From Pseudomonadota bacterium (GTDB lineage: Bacteria; Pseudomonadota; Gammaproteobacteria; Burkholderiales; SG8-39), in NCBI GenBank assembly GCA_025352885.1, contig JANXRZ010000197.1, forward strand, positions 56,696 through 120,695: a DNA stretch of 64,000 nt, given 5' to 3'. Both the position numbers and the translations under genes were made by a program. This document shows, one piece after another, positions 18,692-29,011 of this stretch (position 1 is its first letter; each line of letters starts with the position of its first letter). Under the pieces are notes generated by a model. The model ran no database searches and was not told the origin of the DNA. It saw only the letters and a list, made by a program, of their open reading frames with translations.

Positions 18692-20785
18692 CTATTTCAC
18701 CTTCATGCCGGGCTGGGCGCCGCTGTCGGGGGAGAGCAGGAAGATGCCCGGACCGTCGCCCGAGGCGGCCAGGACCATGCCCTCCGAGAGGCCGAAGCGC
18801 ATCTTGCGGGGGGCGAGGTTGGCCACCATCACCGTCAGGCGGCCCTTGAGTTGGTCGGGCGCATAAGCGGACTTGATGCCGGCAAATACCGTGCGGGTCC
18901 CGGTCCCGAGATCGAGCGTGAGCTTGACGAGCTTGTCCGCGCCCTCGACGGCTTCGGCGTTCGCGATGAGCGCGACGCGCAGGTCCACCTTGGCAAAGTC
19001 GTCGATGGAGATCGTCGACGAACCGTCGGGCGCGGGCGATGGCGCCGGAGGAGGGGTGGCAGGGGCGGCTGGGGCCGTCACGGTCTTCTTTTCCTCGGGC
19101 GCTGCGGCAGGAAGGTCGAAAAGCGCATCCAGCTGCTTGGGCTCGACGCGAGTCATGAGGTGCTTGTAGGCATTGATCTGGTGATCCGCAGGCAGCAGCG
19201 TGCCCGCATCCTGCCAAGTCATTGGGGGGATGTTCAGGAACCGCTCGACGTTCTCGGCAAGCTTCGGCATGACCGGTTTCAGATAAAGCGTAAGCAGCCG
19301 GAAAGCATTGATGGCGACCGTGCACACGACGTGCAACTGGTGCTCCTCACCGGCCCGCTTGGCGATCTCCCAAGGCTTTTTCTCGTCGACATAATGGTTC
19401 ACGGAATCCGCAAGCGTCATGACCTGGCGCAAAGCCTTGCCATATTCCCGCGAATCGATAAGCGAGCCGATCTCGCCGGCCTGGGACTGCACCTCATCGA
19501 GGAGCGACCCGGCGCCAGCCCCGTCCGCCTCCATCGAAAGCAGCTTCCCGTCGAATTTGTTGCGCAGGAACGGCGCGCAGCGGCTCGCGATGTTGATGTA
19601 CTTGCCCACGAGGTCGCTGTTGACCCGCGCGATGAAGTCGTCGGGATTGAAGTCGAGATCCTCGACGTTGGCGTTCAGCTTGGCGGCGATGTAATAGCGC
19701 AGCCATTCCGGGTTCATGCCGAGTTCGAGGTAGCGCAGCGGCGAGATGCCCGTGCCCCGGCTCTTGGACATCTTGTCGCCGGAAACCGTAATGAAGCCGT
19801 GCACGAAGACGTTGGTCGGCACCTTGTAGAAGGGGCCGGCGTACTTGAGCATGGCAGGCCAGAACAGCGTGTGGAAATAGATGATGTCCTTGCCGATGAA
19901 GTGCACCTGCTCGGTGTTTTCGTCGGCGAGGAACCCCTCGAAATCCAGGCCGTTCTTCGCGCAATAAGCCTTGAAGCTCGCGAGGTACCCGATCGGGGCG
20001 TCCAGCCAGACGTAGAAGTACTTGCCGGGTGCATCGGGGATTTCTATCCCGAAGTACGGCGCATCCCGCGAGATGTCCCAGTCCCCGAGCGCCTTGTCGC
20101 CTTCGCCGTCCAGCCATTCGCGCGCTTTGTTGGCGACCTGCGGCTGGAGCTGCCCGGGCACGTCGATCCAGTCCCGCAGGAAAGCGACGCAGGCTTCGTC
20201 TGACAACCTGAAAAAGTAATGCTCCGAGCTTTTGCGCACGGGTTTGGCGCCCGACAGCGTCGAGTAGGGATTGATGAGGTCGGTCGGGGCATAAACCGAG
20301 CTGCAGTTTTCGCAGGCATCCCCGTACTGGTCCTTGGCGCCGCACTTTGGGCATTCGCCCTTGATATAGCGGTCGGCGAGGAACATCCCCTTGACCGGGT
20401 CGTAGAACTGCTCGACCGGTTTCTTGTACACGAGCCCGGCTTTGGACAGCCGCTTGTAAATGTCCTGCGAAAGCTGCGTGTTCTCAGGCGAGTGCGTGGA
20501 GTGCCAGTGGTCGAACCGGATGTGGAACCCGTCGAGGTACTGCTTGCGCCCGGCGGCGATGCCGGCCACAAACGCTTCGGGGGACGTCCCGGCTTTTTCC
20601 GCCGCGAGCATGATCGGAGCGCCGTGCGCATCATCTGCGCCGACGAAATGCACGACGTTGCCTTGCATGCGCTGGAACCGCACCCAGATATCGGCCTGGA
20701 TGTATTCCATGATGTGGCCGACGTGGAACGGCCCGTTGGCGTAGGGCAGCGCCGTCGTTACGAGGATCCTGCGGGGCGGGTGCAT
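18692..20785 (-). CDS. metG: Methionyl-tRNA synthetase
   Basis: [31 protein letters not shown]; Cys-rich zinc insert; [10 protein letters not shown]-terminal tRNA-binding domain. Confidence 0.98.
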   Translation of the reverse strand: MHPPRRILVTTALPYANGPFHVGHIMEYIQADIWVRFQRMQGNVVHFVGADDAHGAPIMLAAEKAGTSPEAFVAGIAAGRKQYLDGFHIRFDHWHSTHSPENTQLSQDIYKRLSKAGLVYKKPVEQFYDPVKGMFLADRYIKGECPKCGAKDQYGDACENCSSVYAPTDLINPYSTLSGAKPVRKSSEHYFFRLSDEACVAFLRDWIDVPGQLQPQVANKAREWLDGEGDKALGDWDISRDAPYFGIEIPDAPGKYFYVWLDAPIGYLASFKAYCAKNGLDFEGFLADENTEQVHFIGKDIIYFHTLFWPAMLKYAGPFYKVPTNVFVHGFITVSGDKMSKSRGTGISPLRYLELGMNPEWLRYYIAAKLNANVEDLDFNPDDFIARVNSDLVGKYINIASRCAPFLRNKFDGKLLSMEADGAGAGSLLDEVQSQAGEIGSLIDSREYGKALRQVMTLADSVNHYVDEKKPWEIAKRAGEEHQLHVVCTVAINAFRLLTLYLKPVMPKLAENVERFLNIPPMTWQDAGTLLPADHQINAYKHLMTRVEPKQLDALFDLPAAAPEEKKTVTAPAAPATPPPAPSPAPDGSSTISIDDFAKVDLRVALIANAEAVEGADKLVKLTLDLGTGTRTVFAGIKSAYAPDQLKGRLTVMVANLAPRKMRFGLSEGMVLAASGDGPGIFLLSPDSGAQPGMKVK

Positions 20786-20909
20786 CGGCGGTTGCGCAAA
20801 GGGTCGATTCTAGCAAAGCGAGTAGGGGCAACCTGGACGTTTCACGTTCCGCCCCAAGGATTTGGGTACACTGGGTCCCCATCGATCCAGCTTAAAGCGA
20901 CTCCCGAAA

Positions 20910-21998
20910 ATGTCTCTCAGTGATGCCCAGGTCCAGGCCGCCCTCAAGGAACTGGTCGACCCGAACACCGGCAAGGATTTCGTCTCCACCCGCTCGGCAA
21001 AAAACATCAAGGTGTCCGGCGGTGATGTGTCGCTCGACATCGAACTGGGCTATCCGGGCAAGAGCCAGTTCGATCCGATCCGCAGGCAGGTGCTTGCAAA
21101 GCTGCGCACTTTGCCCGGCGTCACGAATGTGAGCGTCGGGGTGAGCAGCAAGGTCGTCTCGCATGCCGTACAGCGCGGCGTGAAGCTCGTTCCCGGCATC
21201 AAGAACATCATCGCGGTGGCCTCCGGCAAGGGCGGCGTGGGCAAGAGCACGACAGCCGCGAACCTGGCGCTGGCCCTGGCGGCCGAAGGCGCGAGCGTCG
21301 GGATGCTCGACGCCGACATCTACGGGCCTTCGCAGCCCACGATGCTCGGGATCAGCGGCAGACCGGAATCGAAGGACGGCAAAGGCCTCGAGCCCATGGA
21401 GGGCCATGGCATCCAGGCCATCTCTATCGGCTTTCTCATCGACGTCGACACGCCGATGGTCTGGCGCGGCCCGATGGTCACGCAGGCGCTTGAGCAGCTG
21501 CTCAAGGAAACGCGCTGGCGTGACATCGACTATCTGATCGTCGACCTGCCGCCCGGCACCGGCGACATCCAGCTGACCCTCGCACAGAAGGTGCCGGTCA
21601 CCGGTGCGGTCATCGTTACGACGCCGCAGGACATCGCGCTGCTCGACGCGAGGAAAGGGTTCAAGATGTTCGAGAAGGTCGGCATCCCCATCCTCGGCAT
21701 CGTCGAGAACATGAGCACGCATGTGTGTTCGAACTGCGGGCACGAGGAGCACATCTTCGGCGCGGGCGGAGCGGATCGCATGGCGAAGGAGTACGGCGTG
21801 GAACTGCTTGGCAGCCTGCCGCTCGACATCTCGATCCGCGAGCAGGCCGACTCGGGCAAGCCCACGGTCGTGGCCGATCCGGAGGGGCGCATCGCCGAGA
21901 TCTACCGCGCCATCGCCCGCCGCTGCGCGGTCAAGATTGCGGAAAGCCAGAAAGACATGACCGCCAAATTCCCGAACATCGTCGTACAGAACACGTGA
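20910..21998 (+). CDS. apbC: Mrp/ApbC iron-sulfur carrier ATPase
   Basis: IIAVASGKGGVGKSTTAANLALALAAEGASVGMLDADIYGPSQPTMLG; CSNCGHEEHIFG. Confidence 0.96.
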   Translation: MSLSDAQVQAALKELVDPNTGKDFVSTRSAKNIKVSGGDVSLDIELGYPGKSQFDPIRRQVLAKLRTLPGVTNVSVGVSSKVVSHAVQRGVKLVPGIKNIIAVASGKGGVGKSTTAANLALALAAEGASVGMLDADIYGPSQPTMLGISGRPESKDGKGLEPMEGHGIQAISIGFLIDVDTPMVWRGPMVTQALEQLLKETRWRDIDYLIVDLPPGTGDIQLTLAQKVPVTGAVIVTTPQDIALLDARKGFKMFEKVGIPILGIVENMSTHVCSNCGHEEHIFGAGGADRMAKEYGVELLGSLPLDISIREQADSGKPTVVADPEGRIAEIYRAIARRCAVKIAESQKDMTAKFPNIVVQNT

Positions 21999-22591
21999 AG
22001 GTTTTTGGGGATGTTTGGTCGGGTAACTGCTACAAGGTCAAGCTTGTCCTCACGCAGCTGAAGTGTCCCTTCGAGTGGGTGCCGGTCGACATCATGAAGG
22101 CCGAATCGCACACGCCTGAATTCCTGGCGATGAACCCGAACGGCCGTGTGCCTACGGTCCGGCTGGACGACGGCACCTGCCTCGCGGAGTCGAATGCCAT
22201 CCTGTGGTATTTCGCCGAGGGCACGCCGCTGGTGCCTGACTCGAAACTTGCACGGGCGCAGGCGCTGCAATGGATGTTTTTCGAGCAGTACAGCCACGAG
22301 CCGAACATCGCGACTTCGCGCTACATCATCCGCTACCTCGGCAATCCACCAGAAAAGAAGGCGGCGCTCGCTGCACGCGTCGAGCCCGGCTACGCGGCGC
22401 TTGGCGTGATGGAAAGCCATTTGGCCAAGGAAAACTGGTTCGCAGGCGGCAAGTACTCGATCGCCGACATCGCGCTCTATGCCTACACCCATTGCGCAGG
22501 CGAGGGCGGGTTCGACCTCACCCGTTTTCCGGCTATCCGCGCATGGATTGCGCGAGTAGAATCGCAACCCTTTTACGTCCCCATGGGTTGA
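21995..22591 (+). CDS. Glutathione S-transferase family protein
   Basis: GTG start overlapping apbC stop; [76 protein letters not shown]. Confidence 0.92.
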   Translation: MKVFGDVWSGNCYKVKLVLTQLKCPFEWVPVDIMKAESHTPEFLAMNPNGRVPTVRLDDGTCLAESNAILWYFAEGTPLVPDSKLARAQALQWMFFEQYSHEPNIATSRYIIRYLGNPPEKKAALAARVEPGYAALGVMESHLAKENWFAGGKYSIADIALYAYTHCAGEGGFDLTRFPAIRAWIARVESQPFYVPMG

Positions 22592-22619
22592 GGCGGCGAG
22601 GCCGCGAACACCAAAAAGA

Positions 22620-23186
22620 ATGAGCATCAAAGCCGACAAGTGGATCCGGCGGATGGCCGAGGGCCACCGCATGATCGAACCCTACGAAGCGGGCCAGGTT
22701 CGTTCGGTCGAGGGACGCCGCATCGTTTCCTACGGCACGTCGAGCTACGGCTACGACATTCGCTGCTCGGACGAATTCAAGATCTTCACCAACATCAACT
22801 CGACGATCGTCGACCCGAAGGCGTTCGACCCGAGCTCCTTCGTGGACTTCAAGGGACCGGTGTGCATCATCCCGCCGAATTCCTTCGCGCTCGCCCGGAC
22901 GATCGAGTACTTCCGCATCCCGCGCAATGTCCTCACCATCTGCCTGGGGAAATCGACGTACGCGCGCTGCGGCATCATCGTCAACGTGACCCCGCTCGAG
23001 CCCGAGTGGGAGGGCCACGTGACGCTCGAATTCTCGAACACGACGCCGCTCCCGGCGAAAATCTACGCCAACGAAGGCGTGGCGCAGGTGCTGTTCATCG
23101 AATCGGACGAAGTCTGCGAGACCTCGTACAAAGACCGCGGCGGGAAATACCAGGGCCAGACGGGCGTGACCCTGCCCCGCATTTGA
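22620..23186 (+). CDS. dcd: dCTP deaminase
   Basis: [28 protein letters not shown]...[21 protein letters not shown]; full 188 aa. Confidence 0.97.
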   Translation: MSIKADKWIRRMAEGHRMIEPYEAGQVRSVEGRRIVSYGTSSYGYDIRCSDEFKIFTNINSTIVDPKAFDPSSFVDFKGPVCIIPPNSFALARTIEYFRIPRNVLTICLGKSTYARCGIIVNVTPLEPEWEGHVTLEFSNTTPLPAKIYANEGVAQVLFIESDEVCETSYKDRGGKYQGQTGVTLPRI

Positions 23187-23218
23187 TTGCGCTTCACTGA
23201 CCCCGCCGGGGTGACCCC

Positions 23219-25468
23219 ATGAAATTCCGCTTTCCGATCGTCATCATCGACGAGGATTTTCGCTCCGAGAACACCTCGGGCCTCGGCATCCGCGCGCTGG
23301 CGAAGGCCATCGAGGACGAGGGCATGGAAATCCTCGGCGTCACGAGCTACGGCGACCTTTCTCAGTTCGCCCAGCAGCAGAGCCGCGCCTCGGCGTTCAT
23401 CCTGTCGATCGACGACGAGGAATTCACCCCCGGTCCCGAACTCGACCCGGCGGTGCTGAACCTGCGCAAGTTCATCGAGGAGATCCGGAGGAAGAACGCC
23501 GACATCCCGATTTACCTGTATGGCGAGACGCGGACCTCGCGGCACATCCCGAACGACATCCTGAGGGAGCTCCACGGCTTCATCCACATGTTCGAGGACA
23601 CGCCCGAGTTCGTCGCGCGGCACATCATCCGCGAGTCGAAGTCCTACCTCGACGGGCTCGCCCCGCCGTTCTTTCGCGCGCTCACCCACTACGCGCAGGA
23701 CGGCTCGTATTCATGGCACTGCCCGGGGCACTCGGGCGGCGTCGCGTTCCTCAAGAGCCCGGTCGGGCAGATGTTCCACCAGTTCTTCGGCGAGAACATG
23801 CTGAGGGCGGACGTCTGCAATGCGGTGGATGAACTCGGCCAGCTGCTTGACCACACGGGGCCCGTTGGCGCCTCGGAGAAGAATGCTGCGCGCATCTTTG
23901 GCGCCGATCACTGCTTTTTCGTCACCAACGGCACCTCCACCTCCAACAAGATGGTGTGGCATGCCAACGTGGCGCCCGATGATATCGTCGTCGTCGACCG
24001 CAACTGCCATGTGTCGATCCTCCACGCGATCACCATGACGGGCGCAATCCCGGTCTTCCTTACGCCGACTCGCAACCACCTGGGAATCATCGGCCCGATC
24101 CCGCTGGAGGAGTTCAGCCCCGAGAGCATCGCAAAGAAGATCGAGGCCAATCCTTTCGCGCGCGCGGCCAAGCGCAAGAAGCCCCGCATCCTCACGATCA
24201 CTCAGAGCACGTACGACGGCGTCCTGTACAACGTGGAGATGCTGAAGGAAACGCTCAACTCCTCGATCGACACGCTGCACTTCGACGAGGCGTGGCTTCC
24301 GCATGCGACCTTCCACGATTTCTACAAGAACATGCATGCCATCGGCCGAGACAGGCCGCGCACCAAGGACGCGATGATTTATGCGACGCACTCGACGCAT
24401 AAGCTGCTCGCGGGCATCTCCCAGGCTTCGCAGATCCTCGTGCAGGAATCGCAGACCAGGAAGCTCGACCGGCATTCGTTCAACGAGGCTTACCTGATGC
24501 ACACCTCGACCTCTCCGCAGTACGCGATCATCGCGTCGTGCGACGTGGCCGCTGCGATGATGGAGCCGCCGGGCGGAACGGCGCTGGTCGAGGAGTCGAT
24601 CCTCGAGGCGCTCGATTTCCGTCGCGCGATGCGAAAAGTCGACAACGAGTGGGGCAAGGACTGGTGGTTCAAGGTCTGGGGCCCGGACAAGGTCGCAACC
24701 GACGGCGTTGGTTCCCGCGAGGAGTGGGTCCTCAAGGCCAACGAGAAGTGGCACGGCTTCGGCAATCTTGCGCCCGGCTTCAACATGCTCGACCCGATCA
24801 AGGCGACGGTCATCACGCCGGGCCTGGACGTCTCGGGCAAGTTCGCAAAGAGCGGCATCCCGGCGGCGATCGTGACGCGTTACCTCGCCGAGCACGGGGT
24901 CATCGTCGAGAAGACCGGCCTCTATTCGTTCTTCATCATGTTCACGATCGGCATCACCAAGGGCCGCTGGAACACGCTCGTGACCGCGCTCCAGCAGTTC
25001 AAGGACGACTACGACAAGAACCAGCCGCTCTGGCGCGTGCTGCCCGAGTTCTGCCAGGCCTTCCCGCGCTACGAGCGCCTGGGCATCCGCGACCTCTGCG
25101 ACCAGATCCACGGGATGTACAAGACCAACGACGTGGCGCGGGTCACGACCGAGATGTACCTGTCGGACATGCAGCCCGCAATGAAGCCCTCGGACGCTTT
25201 CGCGGCGACGGCGCACCGCGAGATCGACCGGGTGGAGATCGACAAGCTCGAAGGCCGTGTCACCAGCGTGCTCCTCACGCCGTACCCGCCCGGCATCCCG
25301 CTCCTGATTCCGGGTGAGCGGTTCAACGCGACGATCGTGAGCTACCTCAAGTTCGCGCGCGAATTCAACCGCAAGTTCCCGGGGTTCGAGACCGACATCC
25401 ACGGGCTGGTCGAGGAACCCGTCGATGGCGTGATGGAGTACTACATCGACTGCGTTCGCCAGCCCTGA
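23219..25468 (+). CDS. Arginine/lysine/ornithine decarboxylase (PLP fold I, inducible type)
   Basis: Receiver-like N-terminal domain; GTSTSNKMVWHA; PLP-lysine region ATHSTHKLLAGISQAS. Confidence 0.93.
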   Translation: MKFRFPIVIIDEDFRSENTSGLGIRALAKAIEDEGMEILGVTSYGDLSQFAQQQSRASAFILSIDDEEFTPGPELDPAVLNLRKFIEEIRRKNADIPIYLYGETRTSRHIPNDILRELHGFIHMFEDTPEFVARHIIRESKSYLDGLAPPFFRALTHYAQDGSYSWHCPGHSGGVAFLKSPVGQMFHQFFGENMLRADVCNAVDELGQLLDHTGPVGASEKNAARIFGADHCFFVTNGTSTSNKMVWHANVAPDDIVVVDRNCHVSILHAITMTGAIPVFLTPTRNHLGIIGPIPLEEFSPESIAKKIEANPFARAAKRKKPRILTITQSTYDGVLYNVEMLKETLNSSIDTLHFDEAWLPHATFHDFYKNMHAIGRDRPRTKDAMIYATHSTHKLLAGISQASQILVQESQTRKLDRHSFNEAYLMHTSTSPQYAIIASCDVAAAMMEPPGGTALVEESILEALDFRRAMRKVDNEWGKDWWFKVWGPDKVATDGVGSREEWVLKANEKWHGFGNLAPGFNMLDPIKATVITPGLDVSGKFAKSGIPAAIVTRYLAEHGVIVEKTGLYSFFIMFTIGITKGRWNTLVTALQQFKDDYDKNQPLWRVLPEFCQAFPRYERLGIRDLCDQIHGMYKTNDVARVTTEMYLSDMQPAMKPSDAFAATAHREIDRVEIDKLEGRVTSVLLTPYPPGIPLLIPGERFNATIVSYLKFAREFNRKFPGFETDIHGLVEEPVDGVMEYYIDCVRQP

Positions 25469-25525
25469 AAGTCGAACATTTAATTCCGCCGACCTAATAA
25501 GGGTGCGCGTTTCCTGTCATTCTGT

Positions 25526-26356
25526 ATGCCAATTGTGGCAAGGCTTCCCGCAATCGTACTGGCGGGCGCGGCGCTCTGCCTGCCGGTTCTTTCTCAGGCC
25601 GCGGACTGGGCCACGCTCAATCGCGAAGTGATGTCCCTTTACCGGCAGGGCCTGATCGAGGAGGCCGTCACGGCCGGCGGGCAGGCGCTTGCCGCAGCCG
25701 AGCGCGATCCCGGTCTAAAGCAGCGCAACCTGGCCACCGCGCTGTCCAACCTGGCCGCACTGCAGGTCCACCGAAGCCGGCTGGTGGACGCGGAGCCGTT
25801 GTACGTCCGCCTCGCTGCGTTGAACGAGGCCGAGTTCGGACCCGATCATCCTGAAGTGGCGACGGCGCTCAACCGGCTCGCGGGCCTCTACGCGACGCAG
25901 GTCCGCTTCGGCGCCGCCGAGCCGCTTTACCGGCGCTCGCTCGCAATCCGCGAGAAAGCGCTCAATCAGGACGACCCGGATGTCGCGACCGCGATCAACG
26001 ACCTGGCCGACCTCTACCGGGTGCAGGGCCGGTTCACCGCCGCCGAGCCGTTGTATCGCCGTTCGCTCGCGATCCGTGAGCGCGTGCTGGGCCCGAACCA
26101 CCTGGATACTGCGCAGTCGCTGGCCAGTCTCGCCGTTCTCTATCGCATTCGCGAGCGGTTCGCCGAGGCCGAGCAATCGTGCGCGCGTGCGCTTGCGATC
26201 CGCGAAAGGGCGCTCGGCCCGGTCCATCCAAGCGTGGGCGCTTCGCTCGAGATCATGGCGCAGATTTTCGACGATACCCATCGCGCCAATGAGGCAAGGG
26301 CGATCAGGTCGCGGGTTGCGGCGATGCGTGCGGCGAGTCCCCCGCCGAAGCGCTGA
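25526..26356 (+). CDS. TPR (kinesin light chain-type) repeat protein, probably secreted
   Basis: Signal peptide; ~42-aa repeats 'AEPLYRRSLAIREKALNQDDPDVATAINDLADLYRVQGRF'. Confidence 0.85.
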   Translation: MPIVARLPAIVLAGAALCLPVLSQAADWATLNREVMSLYRQGLIEEAVTAGGQALAAAERDPGLKQRNLATALSNLAALQVHRSRLVDAEPLYVRLAALNEAEFGPDHPEVATALNRLAGLYATQVRFGAAEPLYRRSLAIREKALNQDDPDVATAINDLADLYRVQGRFTAAEPLYRRSLAIRERVLGPNHLDTAQSLASLAVLYRIRERFAEAEQSCARALAIRERALGPVHPSVGASLEIMAQIFDDTHRANEARAIRSRVAAMRAASPPPKR

Positions 26357-26361
26357 GAGCC

Positions 26362-26937
26362 TTAGCTGCCGGCGCGCTCCGCGCTGATGCGTTCATAGAG
26401 CACAAAATCGAACGCGATGCCAGAGGCGGCCACGTGCGCCAGTCTCTGCGTTTCTTTAAACGCACTCCGGTCGTATTCGGGGAACTTCGTGTCCCCGGGG
26501 AAGTCTTTCCTGATCTCGGTCATTACGAGCCCGTCGGCCAGCGGCAGGGCGGCTTCGTAGACCTGGCCTCCGCCAATTACAAACACGACCGGCTCGCCAA
26601 TGCAGAAAGCCAGTGCCCCCTCGATGGATGACGCCATGCTCACGCCCTCCAAGGCAAGGCCCGGCGTACGGCTCACGACGATGTTCTCGCGCCCGGGGAG
26701 CGGCTTGCCCAGAGAGGCGAGGATCGACTCGAAGGTCTTGCGCCCCATGATCACCGGATGACCCATCGTCAGCGACTTGAAATGCCGCAGGTCTTCGGGA
26801 AGGTGCCAGGGCATGGCGTTTGCGGCCCCGATGATCCCGTTTTGGGCGACGGCCGCGACGAGGTAAACGCGCGTCGAATCGCCGGAGACGCCCCCGGAGC
26901 CCGTGAAATCCACCCTGTCCGCCGCATCGGTCATCAT
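26362..26937 (-). CDS. folA: Dihydrofolate reductase
   Basis: VYLVAAVAQNGIIGAANAMPWHLPEDLRHFKSLTMGHPVIMGRKTFESI. The longer ORF start extends antisense into glrK. Confidence 0.96.
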   Translation of the reverse strand: MMTDAADRVDFTGSGGVSGDSTRVYLVAAVAQNGIIGAANAMPWHLPEDLRHFKSLTMGHPVIMGRKTFESILASLGKPLPGRENIVVSRTPGLALEGVSMASSIEGALAFCIGEPVVFVIGGGQVYEAALPLADGLVMTEIRKDFPGDTKFPEYDRSAFKETQRLAHVAASGIAFDFVLYERISAERAGS

Positions 26938-26952
26938 GCAATTATAGGCAGC

Positions 26953-28407
26953 ATGACCCCGTACATCGCCGAAAGGAGCTTCCCGCGGTCGTTCCTGAAG
27001 CTGCTGATCGCCGGCTTCCTGCTGGTGGCGGCGCCGCTTGCAATCGCGCTCATGTATTCCGCCTGGAACACTGAGCGCCTGGCGGGCCAGGCGCAGAACG
27101 CCGTGTTCAACGCAGCGCAGGCCGCGCGGGCAAGCCGGTCGCTCGTGAACCGCATCAGCTCGATCGAGCGCATCGCGCAGCAATACATCGTGCTGGCCGA
27201 CCCGGAACTCATTGCGGACTACGCGAGGATCCGCAAGAGCTTCAAGCAGGTGTCCGACGAGCTCTCGGAACTGCCGCTGGATGGCGAGCAGCTGGCCGCG
27301 CTCAACAGGACGATCGAGCAGGAGCAGAAGCTGAACGACCTGCTCCTCGCCTCGGTTCCCGGCAAGCGCGACGCGGCGCTGGTGGGAAAGCGCGCCAGCG
27401 ACCTGGCCGAAAGCGCGTACGAGGTGCTGGCGATCAGCTACGTCATCGCGGACCGCGAGGTCGAGCGCCTGCGCGTGGCGGCCGAAGGCGTGCGCGAGCG
27501 CATGACGCTGCTGCTCATGGTGACGGTGGCGCTTGCGATGATGATCGCGCTGATCCTCACGCGCGTGATCGCGCGGCCGATCCGCGAGCTCGACGCAGCC
27601 ATCCGCCAGCTTGGAAGCGCCGACTTTTCGCGGCCCATCAGCGTCAGCGGCCCCGACGATTTGCAAGACCTCGGCGAGCGGCTGGACTGGCTGAGGCGCC
27701 GGCTGACCGAGCTCGAAGCGCAGAAGAACCGGTTCCTTCGTCACGTTTCACACGAGCTGAAGACGCCCCTGACGGCGCTGCGCGAAGGCGCGGAGTTGCT
27801 CCATGACGAAATCGGCGGAAAGCTGGCTCCGCAGCAGAAGCGCGTGGTCGAAATCATGCGCGAGAACAGCGTGAAGCTTCAGCGCATGATCGAGGATCTG
27901 CTCGACTACCAGCGCGCGCTGCACGCGGCCGCGACGCTCGAGCGGCAGCCGGTCGCGCTGGCCGACCTGCTCCGCCAGGTGGCCGATGCCCACTTGCTGG
28001 AAGCGCAGTCCAAGCGCCAGACGGTGGCCCTCGACGTCCCGGCCGCGAGCATTGAAGCGGACGAAGAGAAACTGCGCACGGTATTCGACAACCTCGTGGG
28101 CAATGCGCTCAAGTTCACTCCTGAAGGCGGCACCATTTCGCTCGTGCTTACCGAGGATGCGCAGTCGGTCTGCGTTGCCGTGAGCGATACGGGCCCCGGC
28201 GTGCCGCACGATGAGCGCAGGTCGATCTTCGACACGTTCTTCCGTGGCCGCACGCAGGGCAGCGGCCGCATCGAGGGCAGCGGCCTGGGCCTGGCAATTG
28301 CTCGCGAGTTCGTGCAGGCGCATGGCGGCACCATCGGCGTGGCGTCGGACGCCCGCGGATCGCGCTTCAGCGTTGTGCTGCCGCGCCATGCCGGCGGCGC
28401 GGCATGA
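26953..28407 (+). CDS. glrK: Sensor histidine kinase, GlrK/QseE-like
   Basis: Two TMs, HAMP, HisKA (FLRHVSHELKTPLTALREGAELL), HATPase; followed by small lipoprotein and sigma-54 response regulator. Confidence 0.85.
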   Translation: MTPYIAERSFPRSFLKLLIAGFLLVAAPLAIALMYSAWNTERLAGQAQNAVFNAAQAARASRSLVNRISSIERIAQQYIVLADPELIADYARIRKSFKQVSDELSELPLDGEQLAALNRTIEQEQKLNDLLLASVPGKRDAALVGKRASDLAESAYEVLAISYVIADREVERLRVAAEGVRERMTLLLMVTVALAMMIALILTRVIARPIRELDAAIRQLGSADFSRPISVSGPDDLQDLGERLDWLRRRLTELEAQKNRFLRHVSHELKTPLTALREGAELLHDEIGGKLAPQQKRVVEIMRENSVKLQRMIEDLLDYQRALHAAATLERQPVALADLLRQVADAHLLEAQSKRQTVALDVPAASIEADEEKLRTVFDNLVGNALKFTPEGGTISLVLTEDAQSVCVAVSDTGPGVPHDERRSIFDTFFRGRTQGSGRIEGSGLGLAIAREFVQAHGGTIGVASDARGSRFSVVLPRHAGGAA

Positions 28408-29003
28408 GGGTCAGCATGGTCCTCTATGCTGCCGCTGCCGGACTCTTGCATGGGTGCGCGACAATGCCGCCTCCTGAGACCGCAGCGCCGGCGGCCGTAC
28501 TGGTCTTGCCTGCCGAGGAAACAGTCGAAATTACGGTGTACACGCCTGCGCCGGTGAAAGAGGAGCCGGCCGTTTCGCCGGAAGCCCTTGCCGATGCTCG
28601 GGCCGCCGAACTGGTCGTCTACCTCGCGGCCGTTGCCCGGGCAAGCGCGACGGTGCAAAAAAAGGAACTGGCCTCGTGCACGACGGCCTTCGGCAGGGCG
28701 CCCACGCCGCATGCCCGGCTGAAGCTTGGCGGCCTTTACGCCCAGCCCTCGCCGATATTGCGCGATGACGCGCGTGCGCAGGCCCTCCTCGAGCCGCTTG
28801 CCATGGCCAATGTGGCGCCAGCCGACCGCGCGATCGCGGATCTCGCGTCGCTCCTGTATGCCCAGGTGGCCGAAAGGCTTCGCCTCCTGAAGGAAGCGAA
28901 GGACGATGCAAAGAAGCACGAAGATCTCCGCGAGCAGTTGGACGCCATGAGATCGATCGAGCGCTCAATAATGCAGCGCGAAGAGCGCCAACGCACAAGG
29001 TAG
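28404..29003 (+). CDS. QseG-like lipoprotein
   Basis: MRVSMVLYAAAAGLLHGCATMPPP lipobox; ATGA overlap with glrK, precedes glrR; same order as enterobacterial glrK-qseG-glrR. Confidence 0.65.
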   Translation: MRVSMVLYAAAAGLLHGCATMPPPETAAPAAVLVLPAEETVEITVYTPAPVKEEPAVSPEALADARAAELVVYLAAVARASATVQKKELASCTTAFGRAPTPHARLKLGGLYAQPSPILRDDARAQALLEPLAMANVAPADRAIADLASLLYAQVAERLRLLKEAKDDAKKHEDLREQLDAMRSIERSIMQREERQRTR

Positions 29004-29011
29004 ACAAGACG

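Noticed and set aside
18626-20203. 525-aa plus-strand ORF antisense to metG
   Set aside because: Shadow ORF over an unambiguous methionyl-tRNA synthetase.
23711-25402. 563-aa minus-strand ORF antisense to the amino acid decarboxylase
   Set aside because: High-GC shadow ORF with low-complexity Arg/Leu/Asp/Val-rich translation; the plus-strand gene is an unambiguous family member.
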